Assembly (NCBI GenBank): GCA_037176725.1
Contig: JAZBRS010000026.1
Span: 55,282,501-55,346,500, forward strand
Length of the DNA stretch: 64,000 bases
Direction: 5' to 3'
From: Posidonia oceanica
Lineage: Eukaryota; Streptophyta; Magnoliopsida; Alismatales; Posidoniaceae
The position numbers and the translations under genes were made by a program. Under the pieces are notes generated by a model that was not told the origin of the DNA, ran no database searches, and saw only the letters and a list, made by a program, of their open reading frames with translations. Shown here one piece after another: positions 9,596 through 22,200 of the stretch; position 1 is the stretch's first letter; every line of letters starts with the position of its first letter.

Positions 9596-12077
9596 CCTAC
9601 AGTCCAGCAAGGACAGATGTATGCAGCTCAAGGATCAGAGGATGGCTATCCTGCAGGACCTCACTAACTTCACCAGTGCAGGTATCCTGGATTCAACCAG
9701 CAATGAAGCCCCAGCACAGCAGGCGTTATGCCCGAGCTCTCCGTTGCCAACCGATGAATGGGTCTGCATTGAGGACTGCTACTCAGATGAGGAGGAGTCT
9801 AGTATAATGGAGGTAGCCCCAACCAGTAGTAAGGATCAGCTCAGCGTGACTGCATCCCGGTCAGTTTGCTTGGCACTCACTGATGAAGCAGCAAAGTTGG
9901 CAAACCCCAGGGCGGGGCTAACAGTTTCACCTCTTCCTACAGCTTCACCAAAGTCACCGACAGTCATAGCCACAGTGCCAGAATCAAAAGCACGCCTGCC
10001 AGCGTTATCCAGCAGTCTGCATGTGGCTACAACCGCACCAGCATGGAAATCACCTTCTTCGGCGGCACAGTCAGTCGGATCAGACAGAAGCGTGACTCGG
10101 CCCGCATCATCGACAGCACCACAAGCAAGCCAGGTGGCTCTGTCAGGCACACCGCTGTCAGCTTTAGTAGATCTTGCTATGCGGAAGATTCTCGCCGCTG
10201 CTACTGGGAGACCACCATTGTCACCCATGGGCACCGGCGCTTCATCCCTAAGCATAGCGGCCCAGTCATTGGCCCCCCTAGAAGAGCAGTTGTGCCTCCC
10301 CACCAGCAGCAGCAGTGATCCTAGAAGCCTACCAAGCAGCAGCAAAACAAGTATCCCAAGCAGCAGAAAGCCTAGCAGTCGAGCTAGGGTTGGCCGCCGG
10401 CCCGGCAGTCGCTTATTACGTCGACTCACCCTCGGATGAGGAGGCAGGAGCGGCCGTAGACGCTTAGATTGATTTCTCTATGGGAGACTTGGAGCAGTTA
10501 TTCCAGGAACAGCTTGCGTCACTGGCGCAGGACGTGGCGGAGCATGAGACAGCACAGAAGAAGGGAAGGCTGTGGCCACGGATCCCTCTATCATGGTCCT
10601 AGAGGAAGATATAGCACTCAAGGCACCTGCCAGACCAGATGAGCTGATCACCCTGCAGTCAAAGAGTGGGTCTAGATGGTTTGTGCAACGCATGCCACAC
10701 TTAGGCGAGGCGGCGAGCGGCAGTACCCTGATCAGCTGCCAGCCTGATATATCCTTGGCAAGCACACCAAAGCACGTAGAGGAAGTGATAACACAGCAGA
10801 TACCCGCAGCATCAGCACCACAAACAGCACTAGTAGCACCGCAAGCGGCAGCAGTACAACATGCACCAGCTGCAGTACAACATGCACCCGCGGTAGTACA
10901 ACATGCACCAGCAGCAGCACAACATGCACAAGTAGTAGCGCAGCAGCCACCAACAGAACAACAGCAAGCAGTAGCACATGCAGCCCCTGCACAGCAAGCA
11001 GTAGTACAGTTAGCTTCAGTACAGCCAGCAGCAGAATCAGCAAAGCCAGCAGTAGAGTCAGAGCAGGCAGAGCCGGTCGAACAGCTTGCCAGGACAGAGG
11101 TCGCACGCCGAGCGTATAAAAACACTCGGGTGAGCGTGACCATCCTGAAGCATCACCAGGGCCAAGCAGCAGAATACTTGCACTCCTTCGATATCTCAGA
11201 CCCCACCTTTGAGAAGGAGATCCTCTCGGAGCTTATTGCATATGGAGAGGGGGATGATGCAGGCGAAGATGAGAATGATGAACCATCGCTTGAGTTCCAG
11301 CCCCACGGCGATGATCTAAAAGGCCCCAACCTACATGTCGAAGAGGAGACAGAGGTTGTCAGCATTTGCACAGCATAAGAAGTCAGAGAGGTCCGTATCA
11401 GCACCCTTCTGTCGCCCCATGCTAGAGCAGAATTCATCGCATTCTTGAAGGAATATGCGGATGTCTTTGCCTGGAGCTATGAGGATATGGTTGGCCTCGA
11501 CATTGAGGTAGTTGTGCACAACCTACCTTTGGACCTAGATGCAAGGCCAGTCAAGCAGAAGCTAAGGCAATGGCGACCGCAGTGGCTGCTTATGATCAAA
11601 GAGGAGATCATGAAGCAGCACGGTGTTAACATCCTCAAGGTCATCCTTTACCCTGAGTGGCTTGCAAATGTTGTCCTAGTGCCCAAAAAAGACGGACGAG
11701 TCCGCATGTGCATCGACTATCGGGACCTGAACAAGGCGAGTCCCAAGGATGATTTTCCCCTGCCACACATTGACATCCTGGTCGATAACACTGCAGGGCA
11801 TAAGATGCTCTCTTTTATGGACGGCTTCTCTGGCTATAATCAAATTAGAATGGCAGAAGAGGATATGGAGAAAACATCATTCATCACCCCTTGGGGTGTC
11901 TTCTGCTACCAGGTTATGCCATTTGGGCTGAAGAATGCTGGCGCAACCTATCAGAGGGCCATGACTGTACTTTTCCACGACCTCATGCATCAAGAAGTGG
12001 AGGTATACGTGGATGACATGATTGCCAAAACCAAAGAGCCCGAGGATCATCTTGCCTGCTTAAGGAAGCTCTTTGAC
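9596..12077 (+). pseudogene. Element A pol, part 1: post-G-patch linker and RT N-terminal half
   Basis: Colinear with about 45625-48003 of element C. It holds the acidic linker (DEWVCIEDCYSDEEE, YYVDSPSDEE, SIMVLEE, GSRWFVQRMPH) and the RT core up to YVDDMIAKTKEPEDHLACLRKLFDR. RT landmarks include VPKKDGRVRMCIDYRDLNKA, FMDGFSGYNQI, MPFGLKNAGATYQRAM and the catalytic YVDD box (about 12006-12017). It is broken by TAG at 10465-10467 (C has CAG), TAA at 11376-11378, and at least two frame changes (one near 10565 where a base is missing). The reading frame stops aligning at 12077, where it joins a truncated LTR of element B. The final codons beyond 12077 read into LTR sequence. Confidence 0.88.
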
Positions 12078-15000
12078 CGCTCGCCTGCAATTTCACTGTG
12101 CTTTTATTTTTGTTAACTATGCAAATTTTACCAAATATTGCATTTTCGCCTTCCATTTTTGTTTATTGCTTTCCAGTCCTGCCATCGTTTAAGATTCATT
12201 TAAGTTTAAATTTAAATCATATGAAATTGCATGAAAAACCTAAAAAATTGATTAATTGCTAGTTAGTCCTCCTGCCATGTTTTCCTTTAGCTTTTATTTT
12301 AGTTCAGCCCCAGCATGTTATTTTATTTGCTTTCCAGTCCTCTACTGTTACAGTTTATTTATTTTTCTTTACATCTAGCCCAGTTATTTATTTTATTTAC
12401 ATTCCAGTCCATTTACAGTTCATTTAAGTTTCTGCACATTTATTTTCTAGTCCTGCTATTTATTTTATTTACTTATTAGTCCTGCAGTAGTTCAAATACA
12501 GATTTTCTTCTTTATTTTTTAGTCCTGTGGTTTTTTATTTTTGCATGTTAGTCCTTTAGTTGATAATCTCATTTAATTCTTTGATTTTACCTTAGTAAAT
12601 TGCATTTTAATCCTGTCTTTTATTTTATTTACTTTTTAGTCCTCTGATCTGTTGATTTAAGCATTTATTTTCCATCTTTTTTTACTACATTGCATTTCTT
12701 CCCCATAGTTTCTGATTTTTGCACATAAGTCCTCCATTTGCATGCACAGCATCTGTTTTTAACAATTTTCCTTATAAAATTGCATTTTAGACCCTACGTG
12801 TTTTAAAATCACACATAGGTCCTCTGCATGTTATAAAACTCATTTAAATGCATACTTTTGCTTATAAAATTGCATTTTAGCCCCTGCATATTTAAAAATT
12901 GCACATAGGTCCACTGATTAATTCACAGACCATTCAAAATCACAGTTTTACCTTATAAAATTGCATTTTGACCCTTGCATGTTTCAAAATTGCATGTAGG
13001 TCCTTCACTTGTTTTCAAAACTTATTTAAATGCATGTTTACCTCATTAAATTGCATTTTAAACCCTGCATTTTGTAAAATTGCACTCAGACCCCCAAGTT
13101 TTCAAAAACCTTGCATATAAGCCCCTAACTTTTCAAAATTCTTGCATTTAGGTCCTTAACTTTTTCAAAAATTGCATTTAGGTACCTAAGTTTTCTGGAA
13201 AGTTATTCTTAGGTTATTTTCTTGCATTTTTGCATGCATTGCACCCATGCATCTTTGCATTTGGCATTTTTGCACATACTTAAGTATTTCTAGCTCCTAT
13301 TTACGTGGGAGGACCTGTTTTGTACACCCCTAGGACCTCTTTTACACTTAGATCCATTTTTCTCCCCTGTTCTGGCCCCTCTACCTTGAAGCCAGCATAT
13401 CTTCTGATCGGGCCGCCGGATCTTCTCGACCAAACTACCTGGACGACCCCAGTGGAACGTTCTTCCATGCAGACCAAGCTTTCCTCAAATCAGGCTTCAG
13501 ATTTCCAAGGTAAGTCCTTCTGAACCCCTGCACAACATTCATTTGCATACCATTTGCATTGCATGCATTGTTTTTGCTTTCTGTTTTCTCGAGCATGTAG
13601 ACTAAGGCTTCCTCTTCTTATCTATCAATTCTGTTTCCTCTTTTCGTGTACTCTTGGCATCTTTGGGTTGTGTTTCTCCTAGATTCACTACTAATTGCAA
13701 CTTTCTTCCCCCTTTTCCACGATCCGGTCGCATCATGAGCTTTTGCCAACGTGCGAGACACATCGTGGGACACTTTGGTGGGAAATGGTCACAGAACAGT
13801 GGTAATCCCTCCACTTGCTTCCTTTCCCCTTTGTAGGTCTTCACACCTACATTGCGTGGCCCTTAAACGGCGCTTGTCCTTACACTTGCACCGTTTGCCT
13901 CCCCTTTGCTTCTCTTACTCTTCCTCTTTGCATCTGCATCTGCATGGCTTTATCAATGCTTTATCTTGCTTGCCTTGGCACCATTTTGTGTGCCCACTTT
14001 GTTTTCGGCACCGTTTTGCATGCCCGCTTTGCTTTCTTGCACCATTTTGCGTGCTGGCTTTGTTTTCCGCACCGTTTCGCGTGCTGCTTCTGTTTCTTGC
14101 ACCGTTTTGCATGCTGGCTTTGTTTTCTACACCGTTTTGCGTGTCGCTCTGTTTTTGGCACCGTTTTGTGTGCTCGCTTTGCTTTTGGTACCGTTTTGCA
14201 TGCCTGCTCTATTTTTGGCACCGTTTTGCGTGCCTACTTTGCTTTTGGCTCCGTTTTGCGTGCCCGCTCTGTTTCTTGCACTGTTTTGCATGCTGGCTTT
14301 GTTTTCTGCGCCGTTTTGAGTGCTGCTTTGTCTTTTGCACCGTTTTGCATGCCGATCTTGTTTTCCTGCACTGTTTTGCTTGCCACTTCCGTTTCTCGCA
14401 TCGTTTTACGCGTTTTATGTTGTTTTCTCTTGCATGTCGCCTGTATTGCATGGTTTTACCGCTGTTTTGCTTTTTCGCCTGCATTTGCATATAGGGCAGT
14501 GATGCTTACTGCCTGGAGTTCTCACGAACCAAGGTTCGCCCGGCTCGGAACACAGACAGCGTTGCTGAGCGCTTAGACTGCACGTTTACTTCACTGCATT
14601 ACATTCCATCACTTAGAGCACACCTTTGAGCATTCATTTAGGCATTCATTGGCACTTAGGCATTTCATGCATTTCCCTGCGTTTGCGAGCGTAAGCCTAG
14701 AAAGACCGATTCTCGAGCGTGTCGGGGGTGTCTAACACCTTCCCCGCACGTAACAGGAGTCCTTGCCCAGTCTTTTGGCCTGCAATGACCATATTGCCCT
14801 TATCTTAGGCATGAGTCATATCATTTGCATTTGTTTTCCTTTGCATTGCTTTGCATTGCGTCCTTTGCTTGGTTTTACGTGTTAACTCATGCATTACCTC
14901 GGTTTTCCTTGTCTCCCGATAATGGACATGGTGGCGACTCTGAATTGTCTTATCTTCTTCTTTTCTTATCTTTTCTCCTCTGTTTTAAGTGTTTTCGAGT

Positions 15001-15106
15001 TGAGCCTCCTCCTCGGACATAGCCGCTTATAGTGAACCTGACTCTCATTAGTGCACGTGAGCTTTTGGCAGTGTGCATGGATGATCTGAACACCGGGATT
15101 ACTATA
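12078..15106 (+). repeat. 5'-truncated left LTR of element B
   Basis: Aligns from its first base with 31687 onward of B's 3' LTR, so the U3-side 3.1 kb is missing. It ends GGGATTACTATA just before the PBS; the usual final ACA reads ATA. It contains about 236 bp at 12478-12714 that the 3' LTR lacks. Contents: T-rich TTGCATTTT repeats (12120-13200), a splice-like segment (GTAAGT 13510-13515 to TTTGTAG ending 13836), ~30-bp repeats, and the GCCTAACACC-type motif (here GTCTAACACC) near 14730. Confidence 0.9.
13974..14415 (+). repeat. ~30-bp GCACCGTTTTGCGTGC tandem repeats (B left LTR)
   Basis: About 14 degenerate units of 30-31 bases. Because the period is close to a multiple of three, they create long Cys/Phe-rich ORFs on the plus strand and Lys/Thr-rich ones on the minus strand. 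These are not considered genes. Confidence 0.85.
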
Positions 15107-15107
15107 G

Positions 15108-15125
15108 TGGCGACTCCACTGGGGA
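15108..15125 (+). promoter_or_regulatory. Primer-binding site of element B
   Basis: TGGCGACTCCACTGGGGA begins two bases after the left LTR end and differs by one base from the PBS of element C. A TGGCGACTC-type PBS is, from memory, typical of Ogre/Tat elements, where tRNA-Arg has been reported as the primer. The tRNA assignment is not verified here. Confidence 0.85.
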
Positions 15126-15705
15126 TAGCAGACTCTGGCTTTCGCTTTTGGCTTTTTGCTCCCCTGTTTTGTAGCTTTGTCTACCTTTATGCCTCCTTTG
15201 CCTGTTTTGCTTACTTTTCTGTGCAAACTCTTGGCGAGTCACCTTCTAGGCTACTCTGCTTAGGTTTTGCACTTCCTTTGCCTTGGTTTTTGCTCTGTCT
15301 TGCTCTGCTCTGTCTAAATCTGCTTGTTTGCTTACTTGTTTCTTTGCTTCTGCTCTTATCTGCTTTGCTGCTTACTTGTCTTTATCTTTCTTTATCTTAT
15401 CTGCACATTTACTGCTTTATTCCCTGCACAATGCATGTCTACATACTTGTTTGGCAACAACACATGCTTTTTGAATGATGAATGCTTTCTTTTACACACT
15501 TGCTATGTCACTACGCATGCACATGCCCAGTAGATATGCCTTTTGACATGATGAATGCTTTTTCTTCATAATCATGCTCACAAACACCTGCACATGCCAT
15601 GCGCATGCCTTTTGCTTTGTTGTATGTTGTTTGCCTGCCATATCTGATTGATTTTCTTCCCTTTTGCACATGCCATGCCTAGGATAATAGAGACTGTTTG
15701 CTTTC
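15126..15705 (+). other. Element B leader, left part
   Basis: Non-coding T-rich leader, colinear with 40487-41067 of element C. It is interrupted at CTTTC (15701-15705) by solo LTR E and resumes at 26712. The short ORFs are low-complexity. Confidence 0.8.
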
Positions 15706-16424
15706 TATAGTAATCCCAATCAGAATCAGGCTTACTATTAGTGGCAAAGTCCGAGGAGGAGGGCTCAACTCGAAAACACTTAAAACAGAGGAGAAAAGAT
15801 AAGAAAAGAAGAAGATAAGACAATTCAGAGTCGCCACCGTGTTTATTATCGGGAGACAAGGAAAACCGGGGGAAATGCGTGAGTTAACACGCAAAACCAA
15901 GCAAGAAATGCAAAGCAAAGCAATGCGAAGGAAAACAAATGCAGATGAATGCAAATGAGATGACTCATGCCTAGGATAAGGGCAATATGGTCATTACGGG
16001 CCAAAAGACTGGGCAAGGACTCCTGTTACGTGCGGGGAAGGTGTTAGGCACCCCCGACACGCCCGAGAATCGGTCTTTCTAGGCTTACGCTCGCATACGC
16101 AAGGATATGCAGGTTTGAATGCCTAAATGCCAATGTATGCCTGAATGAATGCTCATAGATGTGCTCTAAGTGGTGGGATGCAATGCAGGAAAGTAAACGT
16201 GCAGTCTAAGTGCTCAGCAGCGCTGTCTGTGTTCCGAACCAGGCGAAACCTGGCTCGTGAGAACTCTAGGCAGTAAGCATCACTGCCCTATATGCAAATG
16301 CAAGCGAAAAAGCAAAACGACGGTAAAACCAAGCAATGTAGGCGACATGCAAAGGAAAACAGCATAAGACACGCAAAACAATGCAAGAAGCGGAAGCAGC
16401 ACGCAAAACGGTGCAAGAAAACAA

Positions 16425-16915
16425 GATCGGCACGTAAAACAGTGCCAAAAGCAAAGCGGGCACGTAAAACAGTGCCAAAAAACAAAACAGCGCGTAAAAC
16501 GGCGCAAGAGACAGAGCGGGCACGCGAAACGGTGCCAAAAGCAAAGCGGACAAGCAAAACTGTGCCAGAAAACGAAGCGGGCACACAAAACGGTGCCAAG
16601 AGCAAAGCGGACATGTGAAACAGTGCCAAAAGCAGAGCGGGCACGCAAAACGGTGCCAAAAGCAAAGCGACATGCAAAACGGTGCCAAGAGACAAAGTGG
16701 CACGTAAAACAATGCCAAAAGCAAAGTGGGCATGCAAAACAGTGCCAAAGATGAAGTGGGCACGCAAGACAGTGCTAGAAAACGAAGCGGGCACACAAAG
16801 CGGTGCCAAAAACAGAGCGGGCACGCGAAATGGTGCCAAAAGCAGAGCGGGCACGCAAAACGGTGCCAAGGAAGAGGCAGGCAAGCGAAACGGTGCCAAG
16901 GAAGAGGCGGGATAA
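16425..16915 (-). repeat. ~30-bp GCACCGTTTTGCGTGC tandem repeats (solo LTR E)
   Basis: About 16 units of the shared LTR repeat in minus orientation. This is the longest copy of the array in the window. Confidence 0.85.
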
Positions 16916-17689
16916 AACATCGACAAAGCCATGCAGATGCAAATGCAAAGAGAGAGGACAAGAGAAGCGAAAGGAGAAGCAAACAGTGCGTGTGTGAGAA
17001 CAGACACTGATTAAGGGCCACGCAGAGTAGGTGTGAAGACCTACAATGGGAAAGATAAGCAAGTGGAAGGATCACCACGATTCTGTAACTGTTTCCCACT
17101 AAACCGTCCCACGATATTTCTCGCACGCTGCCCAAAGCTCGCAGTGCGATCAGATCGTGGAAAAGGGGGAAGAAAGTTGTAATTGGCGGTGAATCTAGGG
17201 GAAACACAACACAAAGCACTTGGGAATATGCGAAAAAGGGGAGCAGAGCTGATAGATAAGAAGAGGAAGTCCTATTCTACATGTTCGAGAAAACGAAAAG
17301 CGAAAACGATGCATGCAATGCAAATGGTGTGCAAATGAATGCTGTGCGGGGGTTCAGGAGGACTTACCTGGGAAATCTGAAGCCTGATCTGAGATCTGCT
17401 TGGTCCATGCTGAAGAGCGCTCCGCCGGGGTCGTTCAGGTAGCTTGGTTGAGAAGATCCAACGGCCGGATCTGAAGATATCCCAGCTTCAAGGCAGAGGG
17501 GCCAGAATAGGGGAGAAGAATGGATCTAGGTGTACAGGAGGTCCTAGGCGTGTGCACAACAGGTCCTCCCATGTGAATGGGAGCTAAGAATACTAAGTGT
17601 GTGCAAGGAATGCCAAATGCAAGAATGCATGAATGTAATGCATGCAAAGTGCAAGAAAAGACCTAAGGATGATTTTTCAGAAAAATTGG

Positions 17690-18460
17690 GAACTTATATG
17701 CAATTTTTGAGAAAGTGGGGGCCTAAATGCAAAGATCTTGAAGAATTAGGAGTCTAAATGCAAGATTTTTGAAAACTTGGGGGTCTGGATGCAATTTTGC
17801 AAGATGCAGGGTTTAAAATGCAATCTAACAAGGTAAACATGTATTGGAATAAGCTTTGCAATCGAATGAAGGACCTATATGCAATTTTAAAACATGCAGG
17901 GGTTGAAATGCAATTTTTGTAAGAAAAATGCAAGCTAAATGCATGCTATGCATGATGCAGAGGACCTATGTGCAAAATCAGGAAACAAGGGCTAAGAATG
18001 TAATGTAGTAAATGAAGGATGAAAACAGAATGCTTGATAACAGATCAGAGGACCACGTTGCAAATAATGCAAAGATCAGGACTTAACAGCAACTTAATAA
18101 GATAACAGCAAGCATTTAAATGGCATTTAACAACTAAAGGACCTAATTGCAAAAATAAAAACATGCTGGGGCAAACAGTAAGGCATAGCAAGTTATGTTG
18201 AACTAAGAACGGACTGATATGCAAATATAGCAACTTACTGGACTAGATCTAAAGAAATACAATTAAACCACAACAACAGAGGACCAATATGTAATAACCG
18301 GAACATGCAGGGCTTAATTTAAAAGAAAACTAAAGAAAATGAACAGCATGCGGATGACAGTGCAAATAGGCAAGAATGTAGACTTTAATTGCAATTCAAT
18401 ATGATTTTAAATAAGCATAACATGAATCTTAAACTGATCTGGACCCAAATGTAATATTAG
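17690..18460 (-). repeat. TTGCATTTT/CACATAGGTCC degenerate repeats (solo LTR E)
   Basis: Successive degenerate units of roughly 50-65 bases. On the minus strand they read TTGCATTTT-N-CCCCTGCATGTTT followed by TTGCACATAGGTCC. The same family fills the middle of all large LTRs here. Confidence 0.7.
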
Positions 18461-19278
18461 AAAGTTATTATGATAACAATACAATGCAATGGAAAACATG
18501 GTAAGTTAATGAAAAATAAAAAAAAGGAAGCAGAGCATGCTTACAGAGGAGATGGCCGGAGCTTCGTCGGTGACTTCTCTAGACCGGTGGAGGAGAGGTC
18601 GGCGCGGCGTGGGAAGGGTGCGGGGGTGTCCGGCGTGGTGTGGCGGAGGCGGGAGAGGTCCGGCGAGGCGTCGGCGGCGGTGGAGGCGCGCGGGAGTGCT
18701 GCTGCTGTTGGAGCACCGGCGACCGGCGTTGGAGAAGAAGGAGACTTCGGCGAGGTCGTATGGGCAGCACAGGCGACGAAAAGCCTCGGGGAAAGGCCGA
18801 GGAGCTAGAGGAGGAAGAGGAGAATCCGGAGGAGGGTGGTTTCACCTGCTGCGCACGCTGGAGAGGGCCACCCACCTAGGTGGCTTTCGGCCGGCCGGAG
18901 GGAGGTGGAGACGGCGCGGAGAGGCGGCTGCTACTGCTGGGGTGGCTCGGGGACGTCGCCGGAGGTCCAAGGAGGATGACGGAGCTTCTAGAAGCAAGCT
19001 CTACAGCCTGGAGCAAGATCTGGTTCAGCCGACCTCTTGCTATGAAGGCTGAGGTGGGTACGGCGATGTGTGGCGTTCCAGGCCGAGGCAAGGGCACGGG
19101 CGGCTAGGTGGTTGTCTGGGGAACACGTGGGAAGAAGTGGAAGTGAATTCCACTGAGCGTGGAGGGAGTTCTGGAAGTTTGAAGTTTTCGGGCAGAAATG
19201 GGACCCAAGTGTTTGTAGTGGAATGCGGTGGCTATGGGAGGTCTCGTGGTGAGATCTTGGGTGTTCTGTGAAGGTGGG

Positions 19279-22200
19279 TGTTGACACCCCATCTTGGCAG
19301 GCTTGGACCACTTGGAGCCCTCCTAGTGATTGCTGGACTCAAACCCAAACCAAACCAAACCCTAACCCTCTTCTTTACCCTTCAAAACCAAGCAAACTTG
19401 ACCTAAGCCTTTATCCCTCTTCCCAAGCTCAAAACCTGACCGAAATCCATAGGAAAATCCACCAATACCCACTTAGCAAACCTGCCCGAACACTTAGAAA
19501 ATCTCAAACCTAGACCGTTCCCAAAAACCTAGGTGAAACTATCCTTTTTCTACACCTTGAAACCCCTCTAAAACCTTCTCAGAATCAAACCAAAACTTCA
19601 GAACCAACACCTCAAACCTTAGACTGCCCACTCACCAATTTTCATCCCATTCCAAGACCTTTAAGACCTCCATTCACCAAAATTATCCTTTTCTCTCTCC
19701 GGGATTATCATTTTCTCTCTCCTCTCTCTCTCCTGATTATCATCTCTCTTTTCATCCCCTTCTTGCCCTTTTTCCGGCCGGATTGTGGGCCCCCTTTGTG
19801 CTTCTATTCCTCCTCTATCTTATTCCTATTTTTACTTTATTTTTAACGTTTTCCCTGAATTTTAAAAAAATCATTTCCCTCCAACTCATCTCTTTCCTTT
19901 TTATTTCTCCCTTTTTCTCTTTTCTTCCTCCTTCTCCTTTCTTCTTCTTTCTTTTACTAAAATCCACAAAAACCCCTAAAAATCTGTGAAACCCCAAAAC
20001 ATGAAAGAAACAAATTAGAACCCTAAGAAAAACAATGAAAAAACATTAAACAAGCAACTAAAAACCTAAACTTAACTAAATCAAGCTAAAAAGAAAACCA
20101 AGCATGTGAGCTAAAAAATGCAAAACAAATCAAAAGAAAACACTGAAAAATCAAGGAAAAAAATAAAATGAAATCAAAACCCACCCAAAAGTAAAAACCT
20201 CATCAGAAGAATTAAAAAACAAACCTTAAAAAGAAGAATAAAAAAACAAACATTAAAACAAGTAATTAAAGAAGCAAAAGACTTAACCTAACAAACCTAA
20301 GAAAAAACAAATTAAAAAACTTAATTAAAAGGAAAAGAAAAACACATTTAAAAGACTTAAAAACACCCCATCAAACCAGAGAAATCTAACTAAAAACTTC
20401 AAGAAAAATCAACAAATAAAAATCAAAGCGTAATTTAAAAGACTTAAGAAAGAAAAAAACCCTAAGAAGACTAAAACTTAAAAACCTGAAAACAACCCTG
20501 GTTAATACGAAAATAAATCCTAAAAAATCCTAATCAATATCCTAAGTGTCCAACAAGGGAAACACAACTTTTTAAAAACAATTTAAAAAAGGTTTAACAA
20601 ACATTTAATCAAGTGAAAACTAATTAAAAGCAAAACCAAAACCTTAAAACCCTAATCAAGCCCAAAACACACTAATCAACCCAAAATGGCCATTAAAAAA
20701 AATTAATTAAAACCCTAATTCACATCACAACCTTTCTAGTATTTTTATTTATTTTTAGTTCCTTTTTACTAATTTTATTTCCCCATTCTACCCTCTCTTC
20801 TTTCTTACTTCTCTTTTTCTTTCTTTCCTTTCCTTACTGGGCCCAATCTAGCCCGTTTTTCTTTTTTTTTTCTTTCTTTCTTTTATTTCTTTTTCCTTCG
20901 GCCCACAGTTCGGCCTCCTTCTTCCTTCTTCTTCCTCAACCTTCTGTGTTTTCCACCGGTTTTCCTCCCGTGAGCTTGCTGCGACAGTCTTCCCTCCTCC
21001 ATTTGAAATTTGAGCCTCCATCCAATCACCCAGCAGCTCGCCGCTTCTCCTCTATCTCAGCACCGTTCCCAAAAGGCATTGAATGCCGGTCGCCTCGCCA
21101 TCCCTTCCGCTGCAGTGCCGCCGGTGGAGTTTGAAATTTAGCAGCACGCCAGCAGCCGGTCTCTCCCCATATAAGCTTCCGTTCTTTCTTTCAGCATCGG
21201 TCTTCAGTTGGCAATCGATCAGAGCCTATCAGTGAGAGATCACCAGCGTTAGCAAACCCGAGAGACCCATTCCTTTGCAACTTCTTCCACCTGAGCGACC
21301 TTCCTCCTTCTTCCTCTCTGCCTCCTCCAATTTCCAGAAAAAGAGAGAGCAAGAAGAGAGTGTCTGAGGGAGTCTTTGGCATCCCGGAGTGAGCCACCCA
21401 TTCCAGAGCAATCTCCACCTGAAGCCTTCCCCTTTCTCCTCAGAAATTCAGAAAATCCTCCTCTCCTTTTTCCCACAAACCAGCACCATTCCAAGCCTTC
21501 ATCCTCCTCCCAATTAACCCCCCAAGTTCACCCAGCAACCCTGCATCTTCCCCTCACCTTTCCATTACCTTTTCACCACATAAACCTACCCTGACCACCT
21601 GAAAAGCCAACTGCAAGCCAACAGAACCCACTCCACAATTCCCCCCTCCAGAGCTCACAGCATCCCCCCAAAATACACCCAAACACTCACCTGCACTCCA
21701 CCTTTCCAGGCCACCAGACATTTAGACCTAACCGTCTACCACAGACCCCAAACCCCACTACAAACACCTTGCTTTACTTCTGACCAAAATCAGCCCGCCT
21801 CTCCAATCTCTCTCTACACGCTCCAAAACCCTCAGCCAACCATCCAAATCCCTTCGCCGGACCTCCAGCAGTCCTCCGGAAGGCTCCATCCAAGCCGAGG
21901 AGCAGCAGACAGCTCCCCCGGCCTTCGGCAGCTCACAGTCGACCCACAAACGCCGACCTTCCGCTCGAGCTGCAGAATCGCCGCTTGATCATCTGGGAAG
22001 TACCGGAGCATCGTCCTGAAGAAGCCGCAACCGCCGCGAGCCGCTGGAAGCCTCCCCTGCAACCAGACGACGACCGCCGGCCATCTCCGATTCTGCTGAG
22101 ATTGGGGGCGTGCTCCGGACACGACTACAGGTATTTCCTTACCTTCCCCGCTCTCTCTCCTCCTCCTGCTGCTTTCCCGCCGATCAGAATCGGCTTCCAA

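Noticed and set aside
10478..11143. 221-codon minus-strand Ala/Cys-rich ORF opposite A's linker
   Set aside because: Antisense of a CAG-rich low-complexity stretch of the pol linker.
13751..14576. Long Cys/Phe-rich plus-strand ORFs and Lys-rich minus-strand ORFs in LTRs (also 33251-33882, 16266-17219, 39433-39962, 61957-62486)
   Set aside because: They arise from the ~30-bp LTR tandem repeats; several frames are open at once and the products are low-complexity.
18470..19107. Gly/Arg-rich ORFs at 18470-19107
   Set aside because: They lie in the GC-rich leader-like part of solo LTR E in the antisense direction; no homologue kept open in other LTR copies.
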